NCBI GenBank assembly: GCA_031292625.1
Contig: JARLGU010000059.1
Coordinates: 1-34,947, forward strand
DNA length: 34,947 nt
Reading direction: 5' to 3'
Source of the DNA: Capsulimonadaceae bacterium
Lineage (GTDB): Bacteria; Armatimonadota; Armatimonadia; Armatimonadales; Capsulimonadaceae
The notes under the pieces are model-generated. The model did not search any database, was not told the DNA's origin, and saw only the letters and a list, made by a program, of their open reading frames with translations. This document shows positions 7,735 to 18,003 of the stretch, piece by piece. The translations under genes were made by a program, and so were the position numbers. Within the stretch, counting starts at the first letter, position 1; every line of letters begins with the position of its first letter.

Positions 7735-7760
7735 TAAAAGGGGCAGGACTGGCCTGCCCC
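7735..7760 (-). terminator. Rho-independent terminator after enolase
   Basis: On the minus strand, a perfect 8-bp stem GGGGCAGG (7760-7753) / CCTGCCCC (7747-7740) with a five-base loop is followed by TTTTA. It lies 18 bases past the eno stop and separates eno from the small-protein/galT pair. Confidence 0.85.
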
Positions 7761-7777
7761 CAATGCCCTCTTGCGAC

Positions 7778-9178
<1,401 letters not shown>

Positions 9179-9211
9179 CTACGAGGTACGGGAGGAATAC
9201 ACAGCGTACTC

Positions 9212-10165
9212 CTATTGCCGCGAACCGAAATCACTCGCTCCCTCGGCAACCGCGTTCAGGACGTGCTCACGCAACGGCGACCGAAGCGCAAGCGCAACTT
9301 GCGTCTCGATCAGCCCCTCCGGAACGCCCATATCGTATCTGCGGCCGTTTATTGTTGCCGCGATATACTGGTCTTCGCTTGCCAGCAGCAGGTTGAGCGC
9401 GCTCGTAAGTTGGATCTCGTTCCTTTCGCGCTCATCGGTATCAATCAGGTGCTTGAGCCCATCGAACAAAGCTGAGGGAAACACGTTGATGCCGAAAAAT
9501 GCCAAATAATATCCTTCCGGCACGCCCGGCGCACGATACTCGGCGCGCGCATGCTCAACCGATGGCTTTTCAACCATCTTCGTAATCCGGTAAACGTCCG
9601 TGCGATTCCCAATGAGTTCGCCCGTCACAATGCCATAACGGCTGAGCGTACTTTCCGGCGCAGCGGTCACGGTCGAGACCGGCGAGCCAAACGCATCCCA
9701 CGCATCGAGCGCTTGACGTACGCAATGCCGCTCCCGCGCAACGTAAACGTGGTCTCCAACCATCAACACGAACGGCTCGCCGCCAACCCACTCCCGCGCT
9801 TGGTACACCGCGTGCCCATATCCGTCCTGCCGTTCCTGAACCACGAAATGAATGCGTCCGGCGAGCTCGGAAAGGCGGTCCAAAAGCGGTCCGCCCCATG
9901 ACTTCGCGCGCAGCTTCTGCTCGAGGGCCGATGCGGGCGCGCGGAAATGCCGCTGAATATCGCCAAGATTGTCCGGGTTTGCCACGATGCAAACCTCATC
10001 GATCCCCGACGCGACCACCTCTTCGACGATGATCTGCAGAACCGGCTTCGTGTACCCGTCGACATCGACGAGCGGAAAGAGCTCCTTCTGAACGGAATTG
10101 CTTGCCGGAAACTGCCTTGTTCCGCGCCCTGCCGCCGTAATCACCGCCTTACGCACTGAGCTCAT
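9212..10165 (-). CDS. galU: UTP-glucose-1-phosphate uridylyltransferase (GalU type)
   Basis: A 317-residue nucleotidyltransferase with the GalU layout: AAGRGTRQFPAS at 11-22 binds the nucleotide, followed by Lys27-Glu28 and the PLVD segment, then QERQDGYGHAVYQA (GalU usually has QxxxxGLGHAV) and the MVGDHVY metal/substrate loop, VEKP, and GIN/xFP near the end. It makes UDP-glucose for glycan synthesis and for GalT. The GLGH-type Leu is Tyr here (DGYGHAV) and the usual DD of the metal loop is GDH, both mild departures, so a related sugar-nucleotide substrate is possible. It starts at ATG 10165, 74 bases after the GHMP kinase stop, so an operon is likely. Confidence 0.85.
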   Translation of the reverse strand: MSSVRKAVITAAGRGTRQFPASNSVQKELFPLVDVDGYTKPVLQIIVEEVVASGIDEVCIVANPDNLGDIQRHFRAPASALEQKLRAKSWGGPLLDRLSELAGRIHFVVQERQDGYGHAVYQAREWVGGEPFVLMVGDHVYVARERHCVRQALDAWDAFGSPVSTVTAAPESTLSRYGIVTGELIGNRTDVYRITKMVEKPSVEHARAEYRAPGVPEGYYLAFFGINVFPSALFDGLKHLIDTDERERNEIQLTSALNLLLASEDQYIAATINGRRYDMGVPEGLIETQVALALRSPLREHVLNAVAEGASDFGSRQ

Positions 10166-10239
10166 TCGACCAACCCAATTCTTCGCGCGCCGCGTCAGAT
10201 CGCGTTCGGCGCCCCCGGCCCATCGGTCTCAAGTACGCC

Positions 10240-11622
10240 CTACGCCAGTACAAGCGTCCGGCACCCGAAGGCGGCAGCGCCCGGCGACTTGCCGGCTTCC
10301 ACGATGCAAGCATCGTTGCCAGTGAGGCGCGCGTACTCGGCGGCGATCTCCGCAATCGACTCTTCCGCGTCGTCGCCGTTCGTCAGCATTGCGACAACGC
10401 CGCCGGATCCGCAGCCGGTGATCTTCGCGCCGAAGACGCCTTTTGATGGTCCGGCCTCGCGGGCGAGACGTGTCAGAATTGTCGTTTCGCGAGCGCCCAG
10501 ACCGATCCGCGTATAGCTCCAATGCGATCCATACATCGCCACGCCAGCCTTGATGAGCGCGATGGTCTGCCGGGATGCGTTGCTCTGTCCGGCCTCGTCC
10601 ATGCAGTTCAAGAACGTCTTGACGCGTCCGTGCTCGTAAACAGCGTGCTCGGTTGCGGCGCGCACCGGATAAAGCGTCTCGGCGGCGATCTTCGTAGCTG
10701 GATCTTCGTGATCGCCAACGGCTTCGAGAAACTCCTGCCCCGACATCTTGCCCGGAAGGCTCGGCGCATGATCTCGCCGGTAACGCGTCGGCGAAAGCTG
10801 GCAGAGATACGTAAGCGGCTCCTCGCCCCGGCTCTTCCGCCGATCGTTGATCAGCTTTCGTCCCATGAATGCGGCGATCCGGGCCCGAGCGGAAGAAGCG
10901 CCGGCATCGGAATGGTTGACGCCGGAATGAACGCCAAAGATCCGGACGCCCTTTGGCAATTCAGAAAAACCCTGCACCGAATGTGGCTGGCAAAGGATCA
11001 GCAGAAGCTGTCCGGGCTCGCCCAAGGCGGAAGCCATCGGTCCCATGATCCCGCACGGCGCGCCGCCAACGGCATGGTCGACGCGCTGCGCAAGGACGGC
11101 GACCTTTTCGGCATCCAACGCCAAACCGTAAGCGCCGGCAATCGCTTGCAAAGTCGCAACTTCGAGCGCGGCGGAAGACGAAAGCCCAGCAGAAGCCGGA
11201 ATGCTGCCCTCGACGACAATGTTGGCCCCGCGGATGTCGTCGGGGAGAAGCTTGTTTTTCCAGAGGACCGAATAGCAACCCAGGACATACGCCGCGCGGC
11301 GAGATGCCGGATCTGATGCTAGCGTCTCCGAATTAGAAAAAATCCGGTCAAGGGGCGCTTCCGCGGTGTGCCCTGGCGAGCCGGCGTCCCGGCTCCAGAC
11401 ACGTACCAGTGAATCCTTACGAGGTTGCAGGGCCACGCGAATCGCTTCACCAATTGTGGCCTCCGCGACCAGGCTACCCGAATAATCGGCAATACCGCCA
11501 AACACATCAAGCCCGCCGGGCGCTCGCGTCAACGTCACCGGCGCAGGCGAATCGAAGAAACGCTGCAGGACGGACTCTTGGCCGGCAATGCGGTTTTCGA
11601 AATCCCTTGTGTCCGCCAGCAT
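10240..11622 (-). CDS. GHMP-family sugar kinase, ARA1 (L-arabinokinase)-like, annotated galactokinase by context
   Basis: A 460-residue GHMP kinase. The N-terminal APGGLDVFGGIADYSGS (34-50) and the glycine loop GSIPASAGLSSSAA (139-152) define the family. The wording of several blocks (GGIADYSGSLV, GAPCGIM, AAFMGRKLI, YLCQLSPTRY, GAKITGCGSGG) is much closer to the kinase domain of plant L-arabinokinase as I remember it than to E. coli GalK. The genes beside it (galU, galT) argue for galactose or a related sugar. An important oddity is that the catalytic Asp of GIMDQ is Gly194 here (GIMGPM), and the DSGxRH Asp is His. The ATG at 11622 is adjacent to GAGGGAG; a TTG at 11634 is the alternative start with weaker signals. 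Confidence 0.8.
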   Translation of the reverse strand: MLADTRDFENRIAGQESVLQRFFDSPAPVTLTRAPGGLDVFGGIADYSGSLVAEATIGEAIRVALQPRKDSLVRVWSRDAGSPGHTAEAPLDRIFSNSETLASDPASRRAAYVLGCYSVLWKNKLLPDDIRGANIVVEGSIPASAGLSSSAALEVATLQAIAGAYGLALDAEKVAVLAQRVDHAVGGAPCGIMGPMASALGEPGQLLLILCQPHSVQGFSELPKGVRIFGVHSGVNHSDAGASSARARIAAFMGRKLINDRRKSRGEEPLTYLCQLSPTRYRRDHAPSLPGKMSGQEFLEAVGDHEDPATKIAAETLYPVRAATEHAVYEHGRVKTFLNCMDEAGQSNASRQTIALIKAGVAMYGSHWSYTRIGLGARETTILTRLAREAGPSKGVFGAKITGCGSGGVVAMLTNGDDAEESIAEIAAEYARLTGNDACIVEAGKSPGAAAFGCRTLVLA

Positions 11623-11726
11623 TCTCCCTCTCAATCTTTAAGTCCGAGTCATTATGACCGTCGCACGCGGCGAGTGTCAAGGAGAGGCATACCCAATCAG
11701 TCGTTGGGCGGACAATGCCAAGCGGA

Positions 11727-12311
11727 TCAGCACAGCAACTTCGCCCGGATGTTTGCAACACGATCGTCGTAAGCCGCGTCGCGCGCGATTGCGGGAAGAG
11801 CGCCAGCCGTGGAAACGCTTTCGCGGAGCTCAATCCACGAGCGGCAACCAGCGTAATCGCTGTCAAACGGAACCTCGACGGGCGCGGCCAGCCGGTATGC
11901 CCGGCAAAAGAGCGCAAAGACCGGCTTGTAAGGCTCCCAATCGAAGCGGCCGTCGATAAACTGATCCGTCCATACGTGTTCCCCCGAAAGCGCCTTGAGC
12001 GGTTCGCGGTTCGCGACCTGGACGATTCCGGTGACATCGCAGGCCGCCTCGAAGCGAACCCGATTTTCAGCAGGACGCCGCGCCTCTTCATCGCGCAGCC
12101 ACTCGTGGAAACGCGGTTGGACATCCCCGGCGCGCTCCGTCTCGTGGATGTAAGTAGGCATGAGGAGAAACGAGCGCGCCTTGAGGTCGAATTCGCCGGT
12201 ATCCTCAATGAGCCCTCCCTTGCGAAGGAGAACGATCTGACGTCCTTCCAAGAGGGCTCGCTGGACGAGCGCCCATTCCTTGAGCGCAATTTGGAGAGTC
12301 TCGGGTAACAT
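11727..12311 (-). CDS. DUF1802 family protein
   Basis: A 194-residue cytoplasmic protein. Its N-terminus LKEWALVQRALLEGRQIVLLRKGGL matches the DUF1802 family as I know it, and the later TYIHE, WTDQFIDGRFDWEPYKPVFALFCRAYRL segments fit the same fold. No catalytic motif is recognisable and no function is established. The ATG at 12311 is chosen because family members begin a few residues before LKEWA; a longer reading frame to 12344 would need a TTG. It precedes the GHMP kinase by about 104 bases on the same strand and diverges from the gene at 12387. Confidence 0.8.
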   Translation of the reverse strand: MLPETLQIALKEWALVQRALLEGRQIVLLRKGGLIEDTGEFDLKARSFLLMPTYIHETERAGDVQPRFHEWLRDEEARRPAENRVRFEAACDVTGIVQVANREPLKALSGEHVWTDQFIDGRFDWEPYKPVFALFCRAYRLAAPVEVPFDSDYAGCRSWIELRESVSTAGALPAIARDAAYDDRVANIRAKLLC

Positions 12312-12386
12312 GGCATCGAGTATACCCGTGCAGACGTGCGCCAAACTTCACGTCGTCGCACGTCCTAATGTTGGGGACCGTAACGA

Positions 12387-12941
12387 ATGTTGGACTCTCG
12401 TCATGCCGCGTTTCAATTTGATCGCTATCGCTCGCTCGGCTGGAACATGGACGTCTGGTTCGCGTACGCCCGCGACGTGGATGCCGCCAATCCCGGCGCT
12501 GATGTCACGGGGACGCTCTTGCGCGGTCTCACCGTCGCCTATCTCGATCTTCTGGGCGACGCCTACCATCGCCTGGCGCCAACGCACGATTGGAAGACCC
12601 CGCGCGATGGCGGACCGAGCTTTGCCGGCGAGGTGGTCGTCTACGCGCTCGCCAATCCGACGCCGGAGCGGATACAGGAACTTGCGGAAGCGCATGCCCA
12701 CAAATCGCTGCTGATCACGACTTTAGGCGTCGCACAGCCGGAACACGTGGAACGCTGTCCGGACAGCGCCGCGATATGCGGGATATTTCGACTGCTGACC
12801 GGAGAAGCCGTGAAAGACACATTAATGGATGGGGTCGTCTGGAGGCCTTGCTTGACGAAGCTCGTACAGGCCTACAACTTCCTTGCCGACAGCAACATCC
12901 TCGGACCGGCGGGCAGCCACAGGATCGAAAATAGGGATTAG
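12387..12941 (+). CDS. Hypothetical protein of 184 residues
   Basis: I do not recognise this protein. It begins MLDSRHAAFQFDRYRSLGWN and is a soluble, mostly helical sequence with repeated aromatic residues (WNMDVWFAYARDVD, VAYLDLLGDAYHRLAPTHDW) and no signal peptide, membrane segment or known motif. The ATG at 12387 has a ggggA purine site about nine bases upstream. It is the only long frame that fits between the divergent DUF1802 gene and the converging murB, and its composition is protein-like; competing minus-strand frames are Arg-rich. It converges on murB with 45 bases between. Confidence 0.65.
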   Translation: MLDSRHAAFQFDRYRSLGWNMDVWFAYARDVDAANPGADVTGTLLRGLTVAYLDLLGDAYHRLAPTHDWKTPRDGGPSFAGEVVVYALANPTPERIQELAEAHAHKSLLITTLGVAQPEHVERCPDSAAICGIFRLLTGEAVKDTLMDGVVWRPCLTKLVQAYNFLADSNILGPAGSHRIENRD

Positions 12942-12986
12942 CAGACGCGGGGCAGAAGATCGCGTTCTTGCCGTTACGATCCGGAG

Positions 12987-13949
12987 TCACTCCGCCCAAT
13001 CGCCCGCGTAGAGCACTTCCTCTTCGAGCGTAACGCCGAATCGATCGTAGACGCGTTGCTTCACGACGCTCGCAAGATTGCGAATGTCAGTCGCGGTAGC
13101 TCCGCCTACGTTGACCAGAAAGTTAGCGTGCTTTTCAGACATTTGCGCCCCGCCGAGGCGCTCGCCCTTCAGTCCACACGCTTCGATTAGAAACCCTGCA
13201 GGCACGACCCCTGCCGCCTTGAGCGCGCCGGGCAAGGTGGAGAGGGAGTTCGCAAGTTCCGCGTTGTTGACGTTCTTAAAAAATGAACCCGCGCTTGGGT
13301 CGAAGGGCTGTTTCGTCCTCCGCTGATCCTGGTAGAACTTAGATCGCTCAAGAATGGCGTCGGCATCGCCTTCGTATTTAAGCTCCAACGTACAGGCCAG
13401 CAGCACGGCGCGTTCGCTCTGGTTTCGACGCAGACGCGAGTCCCGGTACGAGAACTCCATCCAATCGGGTGATACGGTCTGATCGCGGCCGTCGTGGAAT
13501 ATCCGCACCGATCGGACGAGCGGGCCGACGTTGCCGCGATAGGCGCCAGCGTTGGACACGAGCGCGCCGCCAACCGTTCCCGGAATGCCCACCGCCCATT
13601 CGAGACCGCTGTAGCCCGCCTTCGCCGTCTGTTGGAACAGCGATCCCAGCGTAGCGCCTGTTTCCGACATCGTAACGGGCCCAACATCGATTCTCTTGCA
13701 CTTATTCTGGATCACCAGTCCGCGGTAGCCGCGGTCGGAGACCAGCAGGTTGGAACCGTGACCGATAAAGAGATACGGAATATTAGCCAACTGGCAGTAT
13801 TCGAGGACGGCGACAAGTTGCTCGACGGTTGTCGCCGCCCAGAACCAACGCGCCGTGCCTCCGACCTTCAAAGTCGTGTGCCGGCTCATCGGCTCGCCTT
13901 CGACAAGCTCATCGCCAATCAGTTTTCGCAGTTCGTAAACAGATTCCAT
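12987..13949 (-). CDS. murB: UDP-N-acetylenolpyruvoylglucosamine reductase MurB
   Basis: A 320-residue FAD enzyme making UDP-MurNAc from UDP-GlcNAc-enolpyruvate with NADPH, in peptidoglycan precursor synthesis. FAD-binding segments are clear: RHTTLKVGGTA (23-33), GHGSNLLVSD (63-72) and GIPGTVGGALVSNAGAYRG (121-139). YRDSR (168-172), the proton-donor Ser222 in SAGSFFKN, the substrate loop GLKGERLGGAQMSEKHANFLVN and the catalytic Glu region at 309-311 (LEEEV) are intact. The layout looks like type II MurB, as in many non-enterobacterial species. The ATG is at 13949. No mur/ftsQ neighbours are present, so it is detached from a division cluster. Confidence 0.97.
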   Translation of the reverse strand: MESVYELRKLIGDELVEGEPMSRHTTLKVGGTARWFWAATTVEQLVAVLEYCQLANIPYLFIGHGSNLLVSDRGYRGLVIQNKCKRIDVGPVTMSETGATLGSLFQQTAKAGYSGLEWAVGIPGTVGGALVSNAGAYRGNVGPLVRSVRIFHDGRDQTVSPDWMEFSYRDSRLRRNQSERAVLLACTLELKYEGDADAILERSKFYQDQRRTKQPFDPSAGSFFKNVNNAELANSLSTLPGALKAAGVVPAGFLIEACGLKGERLGGAQMSEKHANFLVNVGGATATDIRNLASVVKQRVYDRFGVTLEEEVLYAGDWAE

Positions 13950-14329
13950 CAGCGATCAGTGTAGCATAACACGCGTTGTATAACAAGAAGCGGCAGCGAA
14001 CGGCGAGCAGCAAGCGTCCAGTTCCTGCTGCGTATAGATAGGAGCCGAAGGATCCCGCGATCACGGGCAAGGAAATGACCCGTCAGGCCGCTGCGAACGT
14101 CTGAACAATGGGGAGCAGGAAAAAGCCTGCCCGCTTACGAACTCTTTCATCATCAACCGCGTGCGCAGAAAGCGCGCAGGCCGTCACGCACTTAAGTACG
14201 TGGCCGTGAACAACGGGGAGCCCGCTTCAGCGGGCTTGACGCACTTCCAGCCACGGGTTTGAACCCGTGGGCGACAGCGCGCAATTGTTGCAAACGCATT
14301 AAGCGCCGAAATATGCCGGAGACCTATCC
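13950..14329. repeat. 380-base intergenic region with REP-like palindromes
   Basis: There is no gene here. The right half is packed with inverted repeats: AGCCCGCT-TC-AGCGGGCT (14219-14236), CCACGGGTT-TG-AACCCGTGG (14251-14270), and an arm around ACTTAAGT with CACG/CGTG flanks near 14184-14202. GCCGTGAACAA (14203-14213) matches the core motif of the other intergenic elements in this window. The two-base-centred perfect palindromes resemble those at 3213-3230 and 3267-3280. It separates murB from the divergent PQQ-like gene, so promoters for both must be within it, but I cannot pick them out. Confidence 0.55.
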
Positions 14330-15583
14330 ATGCGAACGCCCGCCATTTCGCTTATGATTGCATTGCTCGCGACGATCGTCGCGTCGCCGGTCTGCCCGTC
14401 GCATGCCGATCCGGGCGCTCCAAGCGCCAGTCAGACTCTTGCGCACGACTGGCCCGCGTTTCGTGGTCCGGACGCCAACGGTATTTCTCCCGAAACCGGC
14501 ATCAACAAGAACTGGGCTGCTCGACCGCCCAAAATGCTTTGGACACAGCCGATGACCGACGAGGGCTACGCGGGACCGTCGGAAAAGGATGGCGCCGTCT
14601 TCATTGTGGACCACCTCGGCACGGACGATATCGTCCGCTCATTCGACCTGACAACAGGAGCCGAGAAGTGGCGCTACACTTATCCGGATGCCGCAACATC
14701 CAACTACGGGTTCACGCGCGCTACGCCCTCGGTCGACGGTCACCGGGTGTACATTTACAGCCGCCTCGGCAGGCTGATCTGCCTGACCGCCGCGACCGGC
14801 AAGCTCGTCTGGCAGCGCGACATAATCGGCGAATTCCACGGACGACGTCCCGGCTGGGACATGGCGGACTCGCCGCTCATTGACGGCAACCGCGTGGTCG
14901 TGTACGGCGGCGGGCCGGACGCATCGGTTGTCGTCGTGGACAAGACGACCGGGGCAACGATCTGGTCGGGCGGCGGCAGCGAGATGCCAGGCTACTCAAC
15001 GCCGGTATTAGCAACGATCGGCGGTGTAAAGCAATACGTCTGCATGCTCTTCGCCAGTGTCGAAGGCGTCGACTGGCAGACGGGACGGCTGCTCTGGTCC
15101 TACCCGTGGAAAACCGGCGCGAACGTAAACGCGGCGACGCCGCTGGTGATCGGAGATTCCGTCTTCATTGCGAGCGGCTATGGGCACGGCTGCGCGATGC
15201 TCGATATCACCGGCGGCGCTCCGCAGCTTCGCTGGCAGAACACCGAGATCGTAGCGCACTTCAGCTCCCCAATCTACGCGGGCGGCTACATCTACGGCAC
15301 CGGCGATCCGGGCTTCCTGTCCTGTCTGGATCCCGCGACCGGCGCGGCTCTTTGGAAGCAGCGCGGCTTCCAAAAGGGCGGGTTAATCGGCATCGACGGC
15401 ACGATCGTCGCGTTCAACGGCGCGGCCGGGGATCTCATCATGGTCGCGCTGGCTCCAGACGCCTACAAGGAACTCGGACGGTTCATCCCGCTAGGCGGCC
15501 AGAGCTGGACAGCGCCGATTGTCGCAAACGGAAAGCTGATCGTCCGCAACAAGACGACGCTGGCGGCGTTCGATCTTAGGTAG
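14330..15583 (+). CDS. Secreted PQQ-like beta-propeller protein
   Basis: A 417-residue exported protein. The first ~27 residues form a Sec signal peptide (Arg, then a hydrophobic ISLMIALLATIVASPV core, cleavage near SHA). The mature part opens with DWPAFRGPDANGIS, the start typical of PQQ-binding-like propellers in Planctomycetes and related groups, and then has repeated blades with the W-motif pattern (LTTGAEKWRY, AATGKLVWQRD, KTTGATIWSG, WQTGRLLWSYP, PATGAALWKQ). Such proteins may be quinoproteins or pure scaffold propellers; no PQQ or metal ligand can be assigned. It is paralogous to the gene at 18004 and converges on the glycosyltransferase with 17 bases between. Confidence 0.88.
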   Translation: MRTPAISLMIALLATIVASPVCPSHADPGAPSASQTLAHDWPAFRGPDANGISPETGINKNWAARPPKMLWTQPMTDEGYAGPSEKDGAVFIVDHLGTDDIVRSFDLTTGAEKWRYTYPDAATSNYGFTRATPSVDGHRVYIYSRLGRLICLTAATGKLVWQRDIIGEFHGRRPGWDMADSPLIDGNRVVVYGGGPDASVVVVDKTTGATIWSGGGSEMPGYSTPVLATIGGVKQYVCMLFASVEGVDWQTGRLLWSYPWKTGANVNAATPLVIGDSVFIASGYGHGCAMLDITGGAPQLRWQNTEIVAHFSSPIYAGGYIYGTGDPGFLSCLDPATGAALWKQRGFQKGGLIGIDGTIVAFNGAAGDLIMVALAPDAYKELGRFIPLGGQSWTAPIVANGKLIVRNKTTLAAFDLR

Positions 15584-15600
15584 GACTACCGGAGGCCGCA

Positions 15601-16899
15601 TCAACCGGCGCGACTGGCGCGAATGGCTTCTTCATACGCATCCACCGCGGCGTCGGCCATCGTTTCCACGGAGTGCTTCGAGCGGACAATCACGCCCGCA
15701 TTAGCGCCGATCTGCGCGGTGAGTTCCGGGTTGTCCATCGCCCACGCCAGCGCGCTGGCGAGCTCTTCGACGCCTTCCGGCTCGAAAAGTATCCCGGCGG
15801 TTCCCTCGCGAAGAAGTTCCGGGTAGACGCCGTTTCCGGGAGCAACCACGGTCAACCCCGCCGCCATCGCTTCCATGGCGGCGATCCCGCGGGACTCGGC
15901 TATACGGCTGGGGACGCAAAAGACGCTGCAGCGCTCGAGGAACGCAACTTTGCCGGCAAAGTCGAGTTCGCCAACGTACTCGAATCGGTCATCGAGCCAC
16001 GCCGCGTCGACCTTGGCGCGGATCTCCTTCCAATACGCCTCATTTAACGGCTTGCCCGCCACAATGATCTTAACGTTTCTGTGGACATCGCGGACGAGGA
16101 TGCGAAGGGCATCGACCAGGAGATCCAACCCCTTGCGCTGATCGATCGACGAAAGGTAGCCGATCACGTACGGCTCTCCGCGCTGGCGCGAAGGAGCGGG
16201 ACGGAAACCGTCGGCACGAATGCCGGCAGGGACGGGCACGATCTTTTCGATCGGCACATCGAGCAGCGCGGCCATCGTCCGCGCATGGTCGCGGCTGGGC
16301 GCAACGAATCGATCGATCGCCGAGGCGTTCGCGCGAAGCAGGTCGATCGCCTGCTCACGGTAAGGAGAGGGAAGCCTATCGATGAACGAATCCTCACCCA
16401 TCAGCCCGCAGACGATCGGGATGCCTGCTTTGCCCCCGACATGCGGGGCGAGTCCGGAGAGCAGCGAATTGGCAATAATGACGACATCGGGCTGCGGCAG
16501 GCTGTTGAGGAATGCTTGAAGCCGCGCGATCGGCTCCCGCTGGCGGCCCGCGCTTCCACTCAGCATGGCGACCGTCATGGGACCAAGAGTCTCCGGCTGC
16601 GTGCGAACCGCGAACTGTCCAGCCCAGCGAAGAACTGCGGGGCTATCGAGAAAACCGCGAAATAACCCCGAGACCAGATTATAACCGGGAACGGTCTGTT
16701 CGAGATAGAGGCTCACGCCGCCAAGATACACGGCGGTATCGTCCGCGACGCCATCCCGATCCAGCCGCATCGGCGTGTAAAGCTGAACGACGCGAACGTC
16801 ATGGCCTCGCCGCGACAGTTCGCTCAGCAGCGCGGCATCGCGTGCGCATGCCCCGCAGTACATTTGTCCCGCACCCGCAACGAGATGAACGATTCGCAT
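15601..16899 (-). CDS. Glycosyltransferase family 4 protein
   Basis: A 432-residue GT-B fold enzyme that should transfer a sugar from a nucleotide donor with retention. The C-terminal donor domain has GYLSSIDQRKGLDLLVDALRIL, then VGELDFAGKVAFLERCSVFCVPS and the EX7E pair in AESRGIAAMEAMAAG, followed by GTAGILFEPEG. The N-terminus carries GAGQMYCGACARDAAL with Cys15 and Cys18; this variant occurs in a GT4 subgroup I associate with Planctomycetes and relatives. Acceptor and donor are unknown. The ATG is at 16899. It sits between two secreted propeller genes and next to a prepilin, so an envelope or surface glycan role is reasonable but inferred. Confidence 0.9.
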   Translation of the reverse strand: MRIVHLVAGAGQMYCGACARDAALLSELSRRGHDVRVVQLYTPMRLDRDGVADDTAVYLGGVSLYLEQTVPGYNLVSGLFRGFLDSPAVLRWAGQFAVRTQPETLGPMTVAMLSGSAGRQREPIARLQAFLNSLPQPDVVIIANSLLSGLAPHVGGKAGIPIVCGLMGEDSFIDRLPSPYREQAIDLLRANASAIDRFVAPSRDHARTMAALLDVPIEKIVPVPAGIRADGFRPAPSRQRGEPYVIGYLSSIDQRKGLDLLVDALRILVRDVHRNVKIIVAGKPLNEAYWKEIRAKVDAAWLDDRFEYVGELDFAGKVAFLERCSVFCVPSRIAESRGIAAMEAMAAGLTVVAPGNGVYPELLREGTAGILFEPEGVEELASALAWAMDNPELTAQIGANAGVIVRSKHSVETMADAAVDAYEEAIRASRAG

Positions 16900-16958
16900 G
16901 TTGACTCAATGTTACCACGCCAGAGCGCAAGGATGCATGAACGAGCACGAGGAACCGT

Positions 16959-17786
16959 CTACATGGGTGTCCAAACGTTGCCGGAGTTGTAGTATTCGAC
17001 GCCCCAGGTTCCATCGCTCTTCGTATACGCGATGCCCTGCAGATCCTGACGGTTCGCGTATGGCCCCGTGCTAATCACGGTCCAGAGCGGAATGGTCGTC
17101 CCGTCCAGGGCGGACTGAGTCACTGGCGCGGCTGCGGCGGGGCTCGCGTGGACGATCCCCGCATGTCCGTCCGCCCAGACAACGTTCACCGAACCGTCGT
17201 GCCTGGCCTGGACCGGTGCGTTGAAGGCAGGCACCGGCGAATAGCTGACGTAGAGGGACGAATCGTAGAATGCGGACGTGTTGGCCGGATACTGTATCTG
17301 GCTATACGAGATCGACGGCATTGGCGTGCCATACATCGATGACACGAGCGGGTTCGGACTGCCGGACGCGATCAGGCTCATATTCGGCTGATAGCTCATG
17401 ATCCCGGCGGAGGGGTTCGAGGAACAGACGCCAATGCCATGCATCATGGTCGCCATGCCCGCCGAATAATTAAGCGGCGCCGAGTCCGATGGACAGATCA
17501 AGAGTTGCGCGCTGTGCTGATAGGGTTGGAGCGTCTGGAACTCCGTCATGATGCAATCGTAAGAGGCATCGCCAAAGTAAAAGGTCAGCGGATAGCCTTC
17601 GTCGTTGTCCTGCAGGTACTGCATCATACTCGTGCCGATCTGTCGCAGATTGCTCTCGCAAGCCGCGCTACGCGCCTTCTCCCGGGCGTGCGCGAACACG
17701 GGAAAAAGGATAGCCGCGAGTATGCTTATAATGGCGATCACAACGAGGAGCTCGATTAAAGTAAAGGCGCGGTGAGTTCTGTTCAT
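16959..17786 (-). CDS. DUF1559-type protein with type IV prepilin N-terminus
   Basis: A 275-residue protein starting [20 protein letters not shown], a class III (prepilin-type) signal: a short basic leader, cleavage before Phe8, and Glu at mature position 5. Position -1 is Ala rather than the usual Gly. The remainder fits DUF1559 'H-X9-DG' proteins: [32 protein letters not shown], and the [13 protein letters not shown] box near the C-terminus. These are pseudopilin-like surface proteins, processed by a prepilin peptidase and possibly assembled by a PilB-type motor such as the one at the window's right end. The ATG at 17786 has GGAG upstream; a TTG one codon before is possible. A 17-base palindrome lies just upstream. 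Confidence 0.9.
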   Translation of the reverse strand: MNRTHRAFTLIELLVVIAIISILAAILFPVFAHAREKARSAACESNLRQIGTSMMQYLQDNDEGYPLTFYFGDASYDCIMTEFQTLQPYQHSAQLLICPSDSAPLNYSAGMATMMHGIGVCSSNPSAGIMSYQPNMSLIASGSPNPLVSSMYGTPMPSISYSQIQYPANTSAFYDSSLYVSYSPVPAFNAPVQARHDGSVNVVWADGHAGIVHASPAAAAPVTQSALDGTTIPLWTVISTGPYANRQDLQGIAYTKSDGTWGVEYYNSGNVWTPM

Positions 17787-17801
17787 CAATGAGTGTCTCC
17801 A

Positions 17802-17818
17802 TCCGGCAACTTGCCGGA
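17802..17818. promoter_or_regulatory. Perfect 17-base palindrome in the prepilin leader
   Basis: TCCGGCAA-C-TTGCCGGA is a perfect inverted repeat centred 24 bases upstream of the prepilin ATG and overlapping its GGAG region. It could be an operator or an RNA hairpin controlling translation; no bound regulator can be named. Confidence 0.4.
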
Positions 17819-18003
17819 CGTCTAAACGCGACCGGGTTCATCAGAGACTTGCGGCTACGACTACTAGCATGGTAACGCGACTCGGACTTGCGCAGGTATC
17901 CGTGATCCGGCGTATTTATCCACGGCGGTCCCAACAGACGCGAATGCTTCTGGTAGAGTAGACGCATCGCCTGTTGTTTCGTTCGTTTGTTCGGAATGAC
18001 GCC

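Noticed and set aside
10522-11316. 264-residue plus-strand frame across the GHMP kinase
   Set aside because: Antisense shadow; the kinase motifs on the minus strand account for the sequence.
11507-12361. 284-residue minus-strand frame overlapping the DUF1802 gene and the kinase start
   Set aside because: Ser/Arg-rich out-of-frame product; the DUF1802 frame in the same strand matches a known family.
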